A stretch of DNA of 64,000 bases from Campanula takesimana (Eukaryota > Streptophyta > Magnoliopsida > Asterales > Campanulaceae), in assembly GCA_026119855.1 (NCBI GenBank), contig JAOWBW010001595.1, forward strand, positions 186,001 to 250,000, read 5' to 3'. The position numbers were made by a program, and so were the translations under genes. The notes beneath the pieces are model-generated. The model was given only the letters and a program-made list of their open reading frames with translations. It had not been told where the DNA came from and ran no database searches. Numbering within the stretch: the first letter of the stretch is position 1; every line of letters begins with the position of its first letter. Shown piece by piece: positions 1 to 11,900 of the stretch.

Positions 1-530
1 GATGCAAAGGTTGCGACATTATTCATAGGAACTTGCGAAGTGTCTTCATCTAATGGGTTCATATTTGTTTTGAACAAATGTTGTGTTGTTCCCACTTTAA
101 GTAGAAATATTATTTTGGTTTCTTCATTGGAAGATTGTGGATATTTCTTATTTTGAATAAGAAAGTATTTCATTAAATATGATTTTCTTTATTGTATTGC
201 TAATCATATAATGAGATTTTATATCCTTATCTTAGAAGAATAAAATAATGACTATAACATAAATAATAGAAATCTGGATCTAAGGATGTAAGCGTTACAT
301 TCTTAAAAGCATTAAAGTCTACATCAAATGACAAGAAACACATATCTAAAATTTTATGGGACGGAGTCTTAAATTCACATGATTTTGAATCATGTAATTT
401 ATGTGAATCGTGTAAATTGATTAAGACACCTCTTACTAATAGTAGTAAAAGGAAGTACTCTTTTGGACTAATACATATTGATGTATGTGGTTCATTAAAG
501 TAACAACGCTTGGAAAAGGATTTCAGTATC
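1..530 (+). pseudogene. Copia protease/integrase remnant
   Basis: Plus-strand translation gives a stop-ridden copia pol segment. It covers the stretch after the protease, the pre-integrase zinc region (two-cysteine motif near 397-415) and the start of the integrase core, where histidine-isoleucine-aspartate-valine-cysteine-glycine near 475-492 marks the first catalytic aspartate. Similarity is lost near 500, where unrelated DNA begins. There is no usable reading frame. Confidence 0.7.
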
Positions 531-539
531 TTATGGCAA

Positions 540-770
540 AATATTAGTGTACTATGATCTGATCAAAGTAATGAATATTTGAGCTCTGGACTTTACGAGA
601 ATTCCGCAGAAAGTTTGCAAAATATGAAAAACAGAATCTGGAAACAACATCCGTACGGCTTCCATTTAGGCGCATGCCTAGTATTGAGCCGTACGGCCCC
701 TGTTTACAGAAACCTGCAGATTGTCTGCAAACTGCTGTTTTTCGCCTCATGATAAGTCAAAGATGATCTT
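540..770. other. Unexplained segment with three phased palindromes
   Basis: This stretch interrupts the copia integrase remnant. It holds CCGTACGG at 651-658, GGCGCATGCC at 669-678 and CCGTACGG at 689-696. Their centres are 19 bp apart, the same spacing and the same word as in the LTR of this element (2845-2905). No coding similarity is recognised; a short minus-strand open frame here is not convincing. Confidence 0.45.
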
Positions 771-1508
771 TAATTAACCCTATGGATTATGTGCTGGAAA
801 CAGCTACGCTCATACTAAATTGAGTTTCATCTAAGGAGGTTCGACTGATGCCATATGAGATATGGAATGAAAAAAACTTGGTTTGTCTTTCATAAAGATT
901 TGTGACGTGATACTTTTGTGAAAAGTGTTGTCTTGGACAAAATCACAACCAAATCTAATTAATGTATTTTCATGGGATATCTTAAAGATATTAATTTTAC
1001 ACCCTTTTAGAGTACAAATCGTTTGTTACTCTAAATAGCACTTTTTAGATAAATCGTTTATCTTTAAAAGTGCTAGTGGGAGTAAAATGTATCTTGAAGA
1101 GTTCGAGATCCATAAAATGACATAGAACCTAAGATGGAAATTGAACAAAGTTTCATAAGAAGTTGTGGAAATTCGTTCAAGTATACACAAGATATTTGCA
1201 TACATGATATGATACTATCTATAACAAGAAATATTGATTTCTCGTAATAGAAAGTAATTAGGAAGATATCATTGCGAATGATTGACCTATAACCTATCAA
1301 GATGCAAAGTCCGCTCCGGATTTAGATAAATGACTTGGAGTCATAAAATCTAAAAGTGCAATCCATGTATCATAATCAAGTTTCGAACTTGATTGTTCTA
1401 CCCTAAGGCTTAAAAACCATAGGATAGAAAATGAGTTCTCTTGGAGAAAACGGACATGGATCGCAAGGTGCATATTGATAAAGCACGACTAGTTGAGTAA
1501 AGTTAATT

Positions 1509-1814
1509 AGGAGAACTCTATTTTTGTCCATCGTACTTTGGGTCGTGTTTCACTTTTACCATCGAATTTTATTTTTTTCATTTTTACCATCGTACTACAA
1601 ACAATGGTGTCATTTTAAACCAAATTTGATATTTTATACCCAAATTTGTTTCAATTTTACCATCGTACTGCAAACAATGGTGTCATTTTACACCTAAATT
1701 TGGTATGAAATGACACCATTGTTTGTAGTACGATGGTAAAAATGAAAAAAATAAAGTTCGATGGTAAAAGTGAAACACGCCCTAAAGTACAATGGACGAA
1801 AACAGAGTTTTCCC
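1509..1814. mobile_element. Mutator-type MITE, 306 bp, 9-bp target duplication
   Basis: The two ends are inverted copies over more than 100 bp (ACTCTATTTTTGTCCATCG on the left, the near-complement on the right). The element is flanked by AAGTTAATT at 1500-1508 and 1815-1823. A 9-bp duplication with long TIRs fits Mutator-like elements. No transposase is encoded. It sits in the decayed copia pol between the integrase and RT parts, so it is younger than that element. The single strand could fold into a near-perfect hairpin. Confidence 0.9.
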
Positions 1815-1823
1815 AAGTTAATT

Positions 1824-2560
1824 CATAATATAGATTATGATAAAACTTTATCACCTGTAGTCATGCTTAATGTTATTAGAATTTTAATTGTCATGACCTC
1901 ATATTTTAAATATGAAATATGACAGGTGGATTTCAAAACATCATTCCTTAACCGGAACATACTTTAGAATGTGTTTGATACAACCTAAAAGTTTTGATCC
2001 ATAAAATTCTGATAAGATATGCAAGCTGCAGAAATCCATGAGATGGATTGAAGCAAATTATTTGGAGTGGAAATTTCATTTTGATGCAGTATTCAAAGAG
2101 TTTGAATTCATCAAAGATGAGAGTTGTGATTACAATAAATTTAGTGGGAGCGTAATATTATTCCTAGTCATATATATGTGGTTGACATATAATTCATTTT
2201 GAAAGAGTTTCTAAATGAAAGACTTGGATAAAGCCTCCTATAACCTTGGAATTTAGATTTATGAAGATAAATCTAAAAGGCTGATTGGTTAAAGTCAAAG
2301 TACTAATAAAGACAAGATAGTGAAGAGTTCACTATACAAGACTCTTGGAGAGGTTATTTACGAAAGTCTAATGACACTAATATTTGCAAGATTTAGACTT
2401 ACTGGAAGACTAATGAGCAAAGAGTACATGATTAGGATTCCACATGCTTCGGCAATTGGATCTATCATGTAAGCCATGTTAATGAACTAAGACCGGATGT
2501 CTCATATACTTGGAGTATGATGAGATAATACCAATCGGATCCTAGTGAAGGTCACTAGTT
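1824..2560 (+). pseudogene. Copia RT and RNase H remnant
   Basis: Resuming after the MITE, the plus strand encodes recognisable but broken copia RT: the tyrosine-aspartate-lysine-threonine-leucine-serine-proline start near 1837, a glutamine-valine-aspartate-phenylalanine-lysine-threonine block near 1925, and an RNase H-proximal segment matching the young copia's arginine-proline-aspartate-valine-serine-tyrosine near 2490. There are many stops and small deletions. It is clearly inactive. Confidence 0.65.
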
Positions 2561-2844
2561 AAACTCGGGATCGAGAAAGCATTGGACAACATAAGTTGAC
2601 ATGGACCATGACTTATGTCCAATATGATATCGCGTGATAAAGGGATTGTGATATGTTCTATAAGGTAACTTTGTACTTTCAAAGTTATACTAATTGGGTA
2701 GTCATAAAGGCTTGCTAGAGTCCGCTTATGACTTATGGGTTATGAATGGTTCGGACTCGTTGCCAACATAGTATAATCCTATTGGGTCACACACAATAGA
2801 ACGGATTGGAAAAAGGCGGAATTTTTGGAAAATTGGACAAGCCA

Positions 2845-2905
2845 CCGTACGGCTGTGGAGCCACCGTACGGTGCTTTGTCAGCCGTACAGCTGGTTCCCC
2901 GTAAC
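2845..2905 (+). promoter_or_regulatory. Four-unit CCGTACGG palindrome cluster
   Basis: CCGTACGG occurs at 2845-2852 and 2864-2871, followed by decayed units GCCGTACAGC (2882-2891) and CCGTAAC (2899-2905). Centre spacing is 19, 19 and 16 bp. The cluster lies 70-130 bp upstream of a TATA-like box, in the position held by the GCGGCCGC cluster of the young copia LTR, but with a different word. Confidence 0.6.
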
Positions 2906-2973
2906 TGTATAGTTTGTTCAGTTTTCTTGTATGACAAGGAATCCCGATCCCAAATGGAATTAGGTCAGACCCT

Positions 2974-2981
2974 CATATAAG
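2974..2981 (+). promoter_or_regulatory. TATA-like box in decayed copia LTR
   Basis: CATATAAG lies about 70 bp after the palindrome cluster in the middle of the LTR, matching the position of the TATA box in the young copia LTR. Function is inferred from position only. Confidence 0.45.
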
Positions 2982-3390
2982 ATATGCAGCCGGGTTTGAT
3001 AGCCTCTAATGTTGATTTTGGAAATCAATAACAATTTTTTTAGAAACAATAAAATATAGAGAGGTAGGATTATTTATTTTGTGATCCATGATCATCAAAA
3101 TATAATAATCATTGAAGCAAAATAATTCCTATGAAGAAATCGTTTCTTCACCATGCCTTGGGTCTAGCAATCCAGATCAAGAAGGTGTTCTTGATATCCG
3201 TTCGACGTATGGATATCGATAGAGGGTGTTTGCGTTAGCACCTCAAAGTCCGTATTCATGGATTCAATCTTCAAGGGTATGTTTTCTTTCATCTTGTGTT
3301 TAATTTAATCAACATGCACAGATCCGGGATCATGGGTGTTTGATCTTATGTTTTATTCCGCTGCACATGATGCATCAAAACCCAATAGGC

Positions 3391-3836
3391 TTGAACCTTT
3401 CCCCACACGCGCGCTCGCTCTGGCCGGGCCGGGCCAGTCTCGGGCATGGGCTAAGGGCGAATGGTTCAGTTCGAGGTCCTATCTTTTTCGTCAAAATTTA
3501 TTTGAAGTTTCATTTTTGCTAACGGAATCAGTTAGTCTCGTCAGTTTTCTATCTGGACTCTAACTGTACAATTGTTTTTCCTTCAAGAATAAGCTACTGT
3601 AATCCGGGTAGGTTTTAGAGTCCTTCTCAAAACCGTAAACCAACTTCATACGTGTATAAATAACAGTCCCGGTTTCAGATTTAACACATGCAAAAATATT
3701 CTCTGGTTTTTGCTCTCTCGAAATCTATCTTCTCCATACACTGTTTCTGTGATTGATACGAGCGGGCGATTCAGGCGAAGTGGGACAGCAGGCACAAGTG
3801 CATCTGTACCTGTTCGTACGAGATTTCTTGGGACAT
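3391..3836 (+). other. Unassigned LTR-like fragment
   Basis: This lies between the old copia LTR and the abrupt start of the truncated young copia. It has a GC-rich run (GGCCGGGCCGGGCC near 3422-3435), a TATA box TATAAATA at 3655-3662, and a pyrimidine-rich stretch with no long ORF. The order GC-rich repeat, then TATA, resembles the other LTRs here, so it may be part of another LTR. No mate copy exists in the window. The junction at 3836/3837 falls inside the integrase of copy 1. Confidence 0.35.
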
Positions 3837-5883
3837 CAGATTTGTGTGCAAGTTTGTCTGAGATAAGTCTTTTGACAAAAACTTCACAACCCCAAATCTT
3901 CATGAAAGATAGACAAGGCTTCTTTCCGCTCCACATCTCATATGGAGTCTTTTGAACCGATTTAGTTGGAACACGATTTAGTGTGAAAGCAGCGGTTTCT
4001 AGAGCGTAACCCCAAAAGGATATTGGATGATCAACTTGACTCATCATTGATCGAACCATGTCTAACAAAGTCCGATTCCTCCTCTCGGACACACCATTCC
4101 ATTGTGGTGTTCCGGGTGGAGTCAATTGTGAAACTATTCCACAATTCTTTAGATGATCATCAAAGTCTTGACTTAAGTATTCACCACCACGATCTGATCG
4201 AAGTGCTTTAATACTTTTGCCAAGTTGTTTTTCTACTTCATTTTGAAATATTCTAAATATCTCAAATGCTTCACTTTTATGTTTCATTAGGTAAACATAC
4301 CCAAATCTACTATAATCATCAGTGAAGGTTATGAAGTATTGAAATCCTCCCCTAGCATTGCTACTTAATGGTCCGCATACATCGGAATGTATCAACCCCA
4401 ATAAGTCGCTTGCCCTTTCACCCAACTTGGTAAAAGGTGTCTTAGTCATTTTTCCAAGAAGACACGACTCACAAGTATCATATGACTCTAAGTCACATGA
4501 ACCCAAAAGTCCGTCCCCATGGAGTTTTGAGATACGCTTCTCATTAATATGACCAAGACGGCAATGCCACAAATAAGTATGATTTACATCATTAGGTTTA
4601 GATTTCTTATTTACATGATAGACATTATTTTCATTCTTGACATCCAAGATATAAAGGCCATTAAATGAATTAGCAATACCATAAAGCACATCATTTAAAT
4701 AAATAGAAAATTTCTTATTCTCAATAAGAAACTTAAAACCTTCATTATCCAAACAAGAAATTGAAATAATATTTCTGCTTAAATCCGGAACATAATAACA
4801 ATTGTTCAAAACAAGAATTAATCCGGAAGGTAAAGTGACTTCATAAGTCCCTACGGCTAATGCAGCAACTCTTGCTCCATTCCCCACGCGTAGATCTACT
4901 TCACCTTCTTTAAGCAGTCTCCTATTCTTTAGTCCCTGCACATTTAGACAAATGTGAGAACCACATCCGGTATCCAATACCCAAGAATCAGTGGTAGAAA
5001 GGAGAATATCTATCATATAGATACCTGAAGTCGACGCAGCCTTGCTGCTCTTCTTCTTCTTTTGCTCTTCCAAGAAAGCCTTGCAATTACGTTTCCAATG
5101 ACCAATTTCTTGACAATGGAAACAAATTGCATCCTTTTGTGTATCGGGTTTTGCCTCAGAAGCCTTGGCAACCTTTGCCTTGCTTATCTTGGGTTTGACA
5201 ACTTTTGCCTTACCCTTGCCTTTGGCACCAGGCTTCTTCCCATCATGAACCAAGAGCACGGGAGAACCTTTCTCCACAATTTTCATCTCTGCAGTTTTGA
5301 GCATCCCATGCAACTCAGAGAGATTCTTATCCATTCCATGCATGTTATAATTCATTACAAACTGATTATAACTTTTAGGCAATGAATTAAGAATGAGATC
5401 CGTGGCTAGCTCCAATGGGATTGGATAGCCAAGTTTCTCAAGGTGCTCTACATAACCTTTCATTTTAAGAAAGTGAGGACTCACTTGTTGCCCTTCATTC
5501 ATTTTACTAGTAGTGAATTCAACAATGGTCTTGTACCTCTCTTGCCTAGCTTGCTCTTGAAATATGGTTCTCAACTCCACGCCTATCTCATAGGCTTCCA
5601 AATGTTCCAAACTTTGTTGGAGTTTTGAACACATAGCAGCAAGCATGAGACAACTTACATCTCTAGAATCATTACGATGTTTCTTGTAATTGTCTCTTTC
5701 TACCCTAGGGGCAGTAGGCGGTGGTTCAGCAGGGAGAGGCCCATCGAGAATGTACAACTTATCTTCTTGCCTAAGAACAATTCTTATGCTCCGGATCCAA
5801 TCCATAAAGTTAGTACCATTCTCTTCGAGCTTATCCTTCTCAAGGATCGATCGCAACGACATTGATTGAGTGTTATTAGTCAT
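3646..5883 (-). pseudogene. Truncated copia gag-protease-integrase (copy 1)
   Basis: An open frame of 745 codons starts at 5883, in the same place as copy 2. It contains the gag domain, one CCHC zinc knuckle (CFHCQEIGHWKRNC), the protease motif leucine-aspartate-threonine-glycine, the HHCC integrase finger and the integrase core with histidine-serine-aspartate and arginine-serine-aspartate-arginine. Sequence identity with copy 2 ends at about 3837. The last ~60 codons come from unrelated flanking DNA, so the C-terminus is a chimera. RT and RNase H are missing. Few substitutions separate it from copy 2. Confidence 0.9.
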
Positions 5884-7422
5884 TATCTACAAATATGCAA
5901 AATTTCCAAAATTTAATAAGTACCGGTTTTCATTAAAGAGATAAATAATGTATTTTAATACTCCACCAAATTATACAACCTTCTTTATACATCCAATGTA
6001 TAGTATAATTTAAATGGGTTGAGATCCCGCTTTAATCTAATTTTGAGTACGCTTTGGCGCACCGCTCAGAATTAAATCAATTAGGTAGACAACTCTTGTC
6101 AATCATATCTCATATGACTCTCAGTTATTTTCATGAGATTCTTTAAGAAATCCAATTTCAAAAAGCATGTTAAATCTCATCTTTGCCTTAAGCCCAAAAC
6201 TGTTTTGACGCTTAATTAAGTCCAACCATTTTAAACGCATAGGAAACTCTTATTCACTCATCTTGCTCAAACATGAATAAAATCAATGCACCTCGCTTTG
6301 GCGAGCCCACATAAAATTACTCATGTATAAACAAGTGTTTTAATCATGGCATGGCAAAAGGACTTAAAACTTTCTTTGAAGGTTCATCACATATAGCATA
6401 TAACACATTTATGAGCACATAATATAAACATGTTACACATCAAGTTTAGCCATTAAATTAATCTCCATTAATTTAAGCATGGTATTTATGTGTCATTAGT
6501 TTCTCTATAATTATGAGGATGAGACTATTTCAACTTTGGTCATTATCTCCAAATCAAGACAACAAGAGGTGCGGTCGAACTAAGCCATTAGGCAACCACA
6601 ATCCCGCACTAATTCAAGAAACCAAGAAAGTAGTCCATGTGGCCGAAACTAAGCAATAGATGGTCTCGATGAACGTAGGCCAATTGCATTCACAATTCCA
6701 CATGGATCTCCAATCATTGAATCAAGAACTTTGTTTCTCAATTTTAGCAATTATGAACTCTTCATAATTCTAACTTCGTTTTATCTTTGAAACTTTGATT
6801 GCGATCAAGTTTGGGAAACACAATCTCGATGAACGCAGATTAGCCATCCAAACCTTGAACCAATCTTAGAATCACAAGACTAAAACAAATAGGAAAATCA
6901 AACCCCAAGATCCTCACATAAACCAACTACCCAAAACCCATTCCAGATCAGCAAGTCTGGACTGGTTCTGTTACTGGTTTTGTTGGATCTCTCGAAAATT
7001 CCAAATTCTGATTTCAACCAAAAATCAGACAATCTAATCCTCATGTGCGGCCGCCCAAAACTCACTGTGCGGTCGCCCAAACATGTGCGGCCGCCCAAGT
7101 GATTTTGTGCGGTCGCCCAAACTGATCAGAATGTACAGAATTTTGAAGTTCGAAAATTTTGTCTCAAAATCGTTTTTCCCCGATTATTAAAACTTTGATC
7201 CAATCAAAAATTAATAATCAACAATTCTGAATCCACCATAATTTATTTATTGCGATTGAATCGTGCGATTGAATCGTGCGATTAAAGTTGTAAAACAATA
7301 AACCACAAAAAATCACATAACACATAAACATCACATATTCCAATGTTCATATCATGCAAGGCACATAAACAATTTATATACACATAACATGATCCAAGTA
7401 TTGAATTAATCAACATGAACGG
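5884..7422 (-). other. Copia 5' leader of copy 1, non-coding
   Basis: About 1.5 kb lies between the PBS and the gag start on the minus strand. It is AT-rich without a convincing ORF and is unusually long for a copia leader. It repeats at 12893-14432 with one small indel (CC versus CCC near 5963/12973). It contains a second palindrome cluster at 7047-7116. Confidence 0.85.
7047..7116 (-). promoter_or_regulatory. Leader palindrome cluster, copy 1
   Basis: GCGGCCGC, GCGGTCGC, GCGGCCGC and GCGGTCGC begin at 7047, 7069, 7087 and 7109; centres are 22, 18 and 22 bp apart. The flank (TCAGAATGTACAGAATTT) resembles the flank of the LTR cluster (TTCAGAATGTCCAGAATTT near 8097), so this looks like a copied LTR module placed 300-400 bp downstream of the PBS. 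Confidence 0.8.
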
Positions 7423-7435
7423 GGCTCTGATACCA
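7423..7435 (-). other. PBS, tRNA-iMet type (copy 1)
   Basis: The minus strand reads TGGTATCAGAGCC, complementary to the 3' end of initiator methionine tRNA. It is one base from the LTR edge at 7437. This fixes orientation and LTR boundary. Confidence 0.93.
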
Positions 7436-7882
7436 CTGTTGGGTTTCGATCAAACATGCGCAGCGGAATTTAGCATTTAAAATTTTGAAACCCAAAGCCA
7501 TGGATCCGTTCATACGATTAAATCAAATACAACATAGGAATAAAGGAATAAACTAACCCTTGATGGCTATCAAATTCTCTTGGTCTTTGGTGGAGGTTTG
7601 AAGACTTGATCACGATCACAAAGCTTGAACACGAACTTTGAAGATGATGATTTTCACCCTCTAGCGGTATCCACACTTCGAACGAATATCAAAGGAGCTT
7701 CTTTGATCTTGGTTGCTAGACCAAATTGTGAAACACTTTTTCACAATCAAAAGAACTATATGGAATTTATTTTGTGTATTATTTTGTTCTTCAACCAAGA
7801 ATGTCTTGGAACAAAATAAACCCTCTCTCAAACTCTTTGAGACTCACAAAATCATTCGCATTGAGTGCTGGCCGAATTTGGT

Positions 7883-7890
7883 CTTTTATA
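7883..7890 (-). promoter_or_regulatory. TATA box in the shared LTR
   Basis: TATAAAAG on the minus strand lies about 97 bp downstream (element sense) of the nearest palindrome. The same box is at 14893-14900 in the other LTR. It would mark the U3/R promoter. Confidence 0.7.
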
Positions 7891-7987
7891 CACAAGTATG
7901 ACCTATTCCAAATAGGAAACTTGTGTCAAAATCCTTCCAAAATTCGTTTCCAAATCAAATTAGGAATCTGCCACCCGACAGCACTGT

Positions 7988-8090
7988 GCGGCCGCCCAAA
8001 ATCATCTGTGCGGTCGCACAACTATCTGAAGCAAAACTGGTACAAAACTGTCCTAAGTGTGCGGCCGCCCAGTCAATACTGTGCGGTCGC
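7988..8090 (-). promoter_or_regulatory. LTR palindrome cluster, 22-51-22 spacing
   Basis: Four near-palindromes with cores GCGGCCGC (7988), GCGGTCGC (8010), GCGGCCGC (8061) and GCGGTCGC (8083). Centres are 22, 51 and 22 bp apart; the two core types alternate. The cluster lies upstream of the TATA box. Two of the units extend to GTGCGGTCGCAC and TGTGCGGCCGCCC. Confidence 0.85.
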
Positions 8091-8929
8091 CCACTCTTCA
8101 GAATGTCCAGAATTTCCAAAATTCCAATATAGTCCCTTTTAAAGATTCGTTCTATTGTGTGTGACCCTCTAGGATTATACTAAGTTGGCAATGGATTCAA
8201 ACATGAAACCATAAGATATGATTAGGTTCTAGCAAACCGTCATACCTACCCAAATAGTATAACTAGATACAAGTTCGCATTCCTCTTAGAATATGTCACA
8301 ATCCCTTTGTCCACGATGTCATTGAACACAAGTCATGGTCAAACAGTCAACTTGTTTTGTTCAATACTTTCTCGATTCCGAATATGTTGATAATCCAAAT
8401 GACATTGATCCAATCAATTCATCTGAGTCCGGCCGAACATTTCATCAACATCATTCCTACGAGTGGCCCAAGCTTGACATCTCTCCGAGGAGGGACAAAT
8501 CCATTTAGCTTATTATTCTTCCCAACGGGATTCCGATTATGCCAATCATACCCTTTATAACTACTCGGTTAAAAGTAGCGTTTGAATATGTCAAACATAA
8601 TGTTCATCAAGTGGAAGACTATAATAACTTCATGTCTAAGGATTCAAATGACATAACTAATATGAGATATATGTACGACATAGACCATGACATAAATCTC
8701 ATAGAGCGGGTCATGTCCAGTACCTTGTTCCAAACAAGTACCCATAAATCTAACATGATCATCCCATGACCATTTAGCCTTTATACTAGTGCTTAACAAG
8801 TACTAGGGACGGGGATTATTATAAGTAAACATGAACAACAATAATAATCAAAACATCTCTTTATTGATATGAAATAAATGATAACAATTACAACGTTTAT
8901 TAAACGTGCCTAGGGCACCACTACCAACA

Positions 8930-8940
8930 ATCTCCCACTT
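8930..8940 (-). other. Polypurine tract of copy 2
   Basis: The minus strand reads AAGTGGGAGAT directly before the LTR start TGTTGG. It is the expected plus-strand priming site and follows the end of the RNase H frame (8944) almost immediately. Confidence 0.85.
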
Positions 8941-8943
8941 GCC

Positions 8944-11900
8944 CTAGGCCCAATCTCCCATGTATCTAATACCCATGGACCTAACATGACCATCATGTTT
9001 AGCTTGTGGAAGTCCCTTTGTTAGCGGGTCCGCAACATTGTCATCAGTAGGTACTCTGCATATATTTACGTCTCCCCTATCAACGATCTCTCGAATGATA
9101 TGAAAACGCTTAAGTATGTGTTTGGATTTCTGATGTGCTCTTGGTTCCTTTGCTTGAGCAATAGCACCATTATTATCGCAATAAAGGTCTATTGGATTAG
9201 CAATGCTAGGAACCACTTCAAGTTCAGTTATGAACTTCTTAATCCAAACATCTTCTTTTGCAGCATCCGATGCAGCAATATACTCAGCTTCTGTTGTAGA
9301 ATCAGCGGTTGTACTTTGCTTGGAACTCTTCCAGCTTACAGCTCCACCATTTAACATAAACACAAAACCCGATTGCGATCGGCTATCATCTTTGTCAGTT
9401 TGGAAGCTTGCATCCGTGTAAGCATTTACAACGAGATCATCTTCCATTCCTCCATAGACCAAAAACGAGTCTTTAGTCCTTCTCAAGTACTTAAGAATCG
9501 CTTTTATAGCTATCCAGTGATTTTCGCCAGGGTCGGATTGGTATCTACTTGTCATGCTCAAAGCATAAGATACATCCGGCCTAGTACAAATCATGGCATA
9601 CATGATGGACCCAATTGCCGAAGCATATGGAATATCATTCATTTTCTCACGCTCATCTTTTGTCTTAGGACATTGAGTCTTGCTTAGAGAAACTCCATGT
9701 AACACGGGCAAGGTTCCTCTCTTAGAATTTTCCATACGGAATCTTCTAATGACCTTGTCAATGTATGTACTTTGGCTTAAACCAAGTAGCCTCCTTGATC
9801 TATCTCTATAGATCTTAATGCCAAGAATATATGCGGCTTCACCCATATCTTTCATTGCTTTCCTAACCAAGTCTTCACAGACTGAAGTGTAGGAATGTCG
9901 TTTCCAATGAGCAATATGTCATCCACATATAAAATAAGGAATAGCACTATGCTCCCACTAATCTTCTTGTATACACAAGGCTCATCTTCGTTCTTGATGA
10001 AACCAAACTCTTTGACCGATTCATCAAAACGGAGATTCCAACTCCTAGAAGCTTGCTTCAATCCATAGATGGATCTCTGCAATTTGCATACCTTAGAATC
10101 TTGTTCAAAACCTTCTGTTGTGTCATATACACATCCTCTTGGAGTTTTCCATTCAGGAAAGCGGTTTTGACGTCCATCTGCCATATTTCATAGTCATGAT
10201 ATGCGGCAATGGCAAGCAAAATTCTTATAGACTTGATAATTGCTACGGGTGAAAAGGTCTCATCATAGTCAATACCATGAACTTGCCTATAACCCTTCGC
10301 TACAAGCCTAGCCTTGTAAGTATGCACCTTCCCATCCATGTCAGTCTTCTTCTTGAAGACCCATTTGCATCCTATGGTTTTTACACCTTCGGGCGCATCA
10401 ATCAAATTCCAAACTTGATTGTCTTGCATGGATTGCAATTCGGATTCCATGGCTCCAAGCCACTTGTCAAAATCAGGAGAAGACATCGCCTCTTGGTAGG
10501 TTGACGGTTCATCATTCTCAATGATTTCTACCTCATTACTATCCGTTACGAGAAATCCATATCTCTCGGGCTCGGATCGTAACCTACTAGATCTGCGAGT
10601 TGCTTGTGTACTTTGAACAGGTTCCACAACTCCTTGTGGTTCTTGTTCTTGCTCCACCATTGGTTCAATGTTATTTTCTGGGTCTCGAATTTCTTCAAGA
10701 TTTATTTTACTCCTACTGATTTCTTTGGAGAGAAACTCTTTCTCTAGAAAGACACCAGTTCGAGAAACAACCACTTTGTTGTCCTCTCGGTTGTAAAAGT
10801 AATATCCTTTAGTTTCCTTAGGATATCCCACGAAAATACATTTATCAGATTTGTGTGCAAGTTTGTCTGAGATAAGTCTTTTGACAAAAACTTCACAACC
10901 CCAAATCTTCATGAAAGATAGACAAGGCTTCTTTCCGCTCCACATCTCATATGGAGTCTTTTGAACCGATTTAGTTGGAACACGATTTAGTGTGAAAGCA
11001 GCGGTTTCTAGAGCGTAACCCCAAAAGGATATTGGAAGATCAACTTGACTCATCATTGATCGAACCATGTCTAACAAAGTCCGATTCCTCCTCTCGGACA
11101 CACCATTCCATTGTGGTGTTCCGGGTGGAGTCAATTGTGAAACTATTCCACAATTCTTTAGATGATCATCAAATTCTTGACTTAAGTATTCACCACCACG
11201 ATCTGATCGAAGTGCTTTAATACTTTTGCCAAGTTGTTTTTCTACTTCATTTTGAAATATTCTAAATATCTCAAATGCTTCACTTTTATGTTTCATTAGG
11301 TAAACATACCCAAATCTACTATAATCATCAGTGAAGGTTATGAAGTATTGAAATCCTCCCCTAGCATTGCTACTTAATGGTCCGCATACATCGGAATGTA
11401 TCAATCCCAATAAGTCGCTTGCCCTTTCACCCAACTTGGTAAAAGGTGTCTTAGTCATTTTTCCAAGAAGACACGACTCACAAGTATCATATGACTCTAA
11501 GTCACATGAACCCAAAAGTCCGTCCCCATGGAGTTTTGAGATACGCTTCTCATTAATATGACCAAGACGGCAATGCCACAAATAAGTATGATTTACATCA
11601 TTAGGTTTAGATTTCTTATTTACATGATAGACATTATTTTCATTCTTGACATCCAAGATATAAAGGCCATTAAATGAATTAGCAATACCATAAAGCACAT
11701 CATTTAAATAAATAGAAAATTTCTTATTCTCAATAAGAAACTTAAAACCTTCATTATCCAAACAAGAAATTGAAATAATATTTCTGCTTAAATCCGAAAC
11801 ATAATAACAATTGTTCAAAACAAGAATTAATCCGGAAGGTAAAGTGACTTCATAAGTCCCTACGGCTAATGCAGCAACTCTTGCTCCATTCCCCACGCGT

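Larger units (their letters stand above)
1..3390 (+). mobile_element. Decayed Ty1/copia retrotransposon, 3' part with LTR
   Basis: The window opens inside a copia polyprotein read on the plus strand. Its protease/pre-integrase part aligns by eye with the better preserved copia copies at 3837-12892 (same pattern around the leucine-serine-arginine-asparagine motif). Integrase, RT and RNase H pieces follow in order but with many stops and gaps. The right part resembles the LTR of the young copia: a block near 3205-3235 matches the young LTR's minus strand around its GATACCGCTAGAGGGTG block, and the end near 3350-3388 (TTCCGCTGCACATG, then CCCAATA) matches that LTR's terminus. It is an old relative of the young family in the opposite orientation. 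The left end lies outside the window. Confidence 0.75.
2580..3390 (+). repeat. 3' LTR of the decayed copia (left edge approximate)
   Basis: The right two thirds follow the same order of blocks as the LTR at 7437-8929 read on its minus strand: palindrome cluster, TATA box, GATATCGATAGAGGGTG block, then TTCCGCTGC close to the end. It terminates around CCCAATA at about 3388, where the young LTR has CCCAACA. The left edge is not sharp; 2580 is a guess from the end of RNase H similarity. Confidence 0.6.
7437..8929 (-). repeat. Shared copia LTR (3' LTR of copy 2, 5' LTR of copy 1)
   Basis: 1493 bp with TGTTGG...CCAACA ends. It is preceded on its right (minus-strand upstream) by the polypurine tract and RNase H end of copy 2, and followed on its left by the PBS of copy 1. 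It is nearly identical to 14447-15939. It holds the four-palindrome cluster and a TATA box. Confidence 0.95.

Noticed and set aside
7427..7440. tRNA gene suggested by tRNA-like sequence
   Set aside because: Only the 12-13 bases complementary to a tRNA 3' end are present, at an LTR edge: a primer-binding site.
7047..8090. GCGGCCGC (NotI) sites as vector or linker contamination
   Set aside because: The sites are embedded in native LTR and leader sequence, alternate with GCGGTCGC, and repeat in both copies and in an unrelated gypsy LTR.
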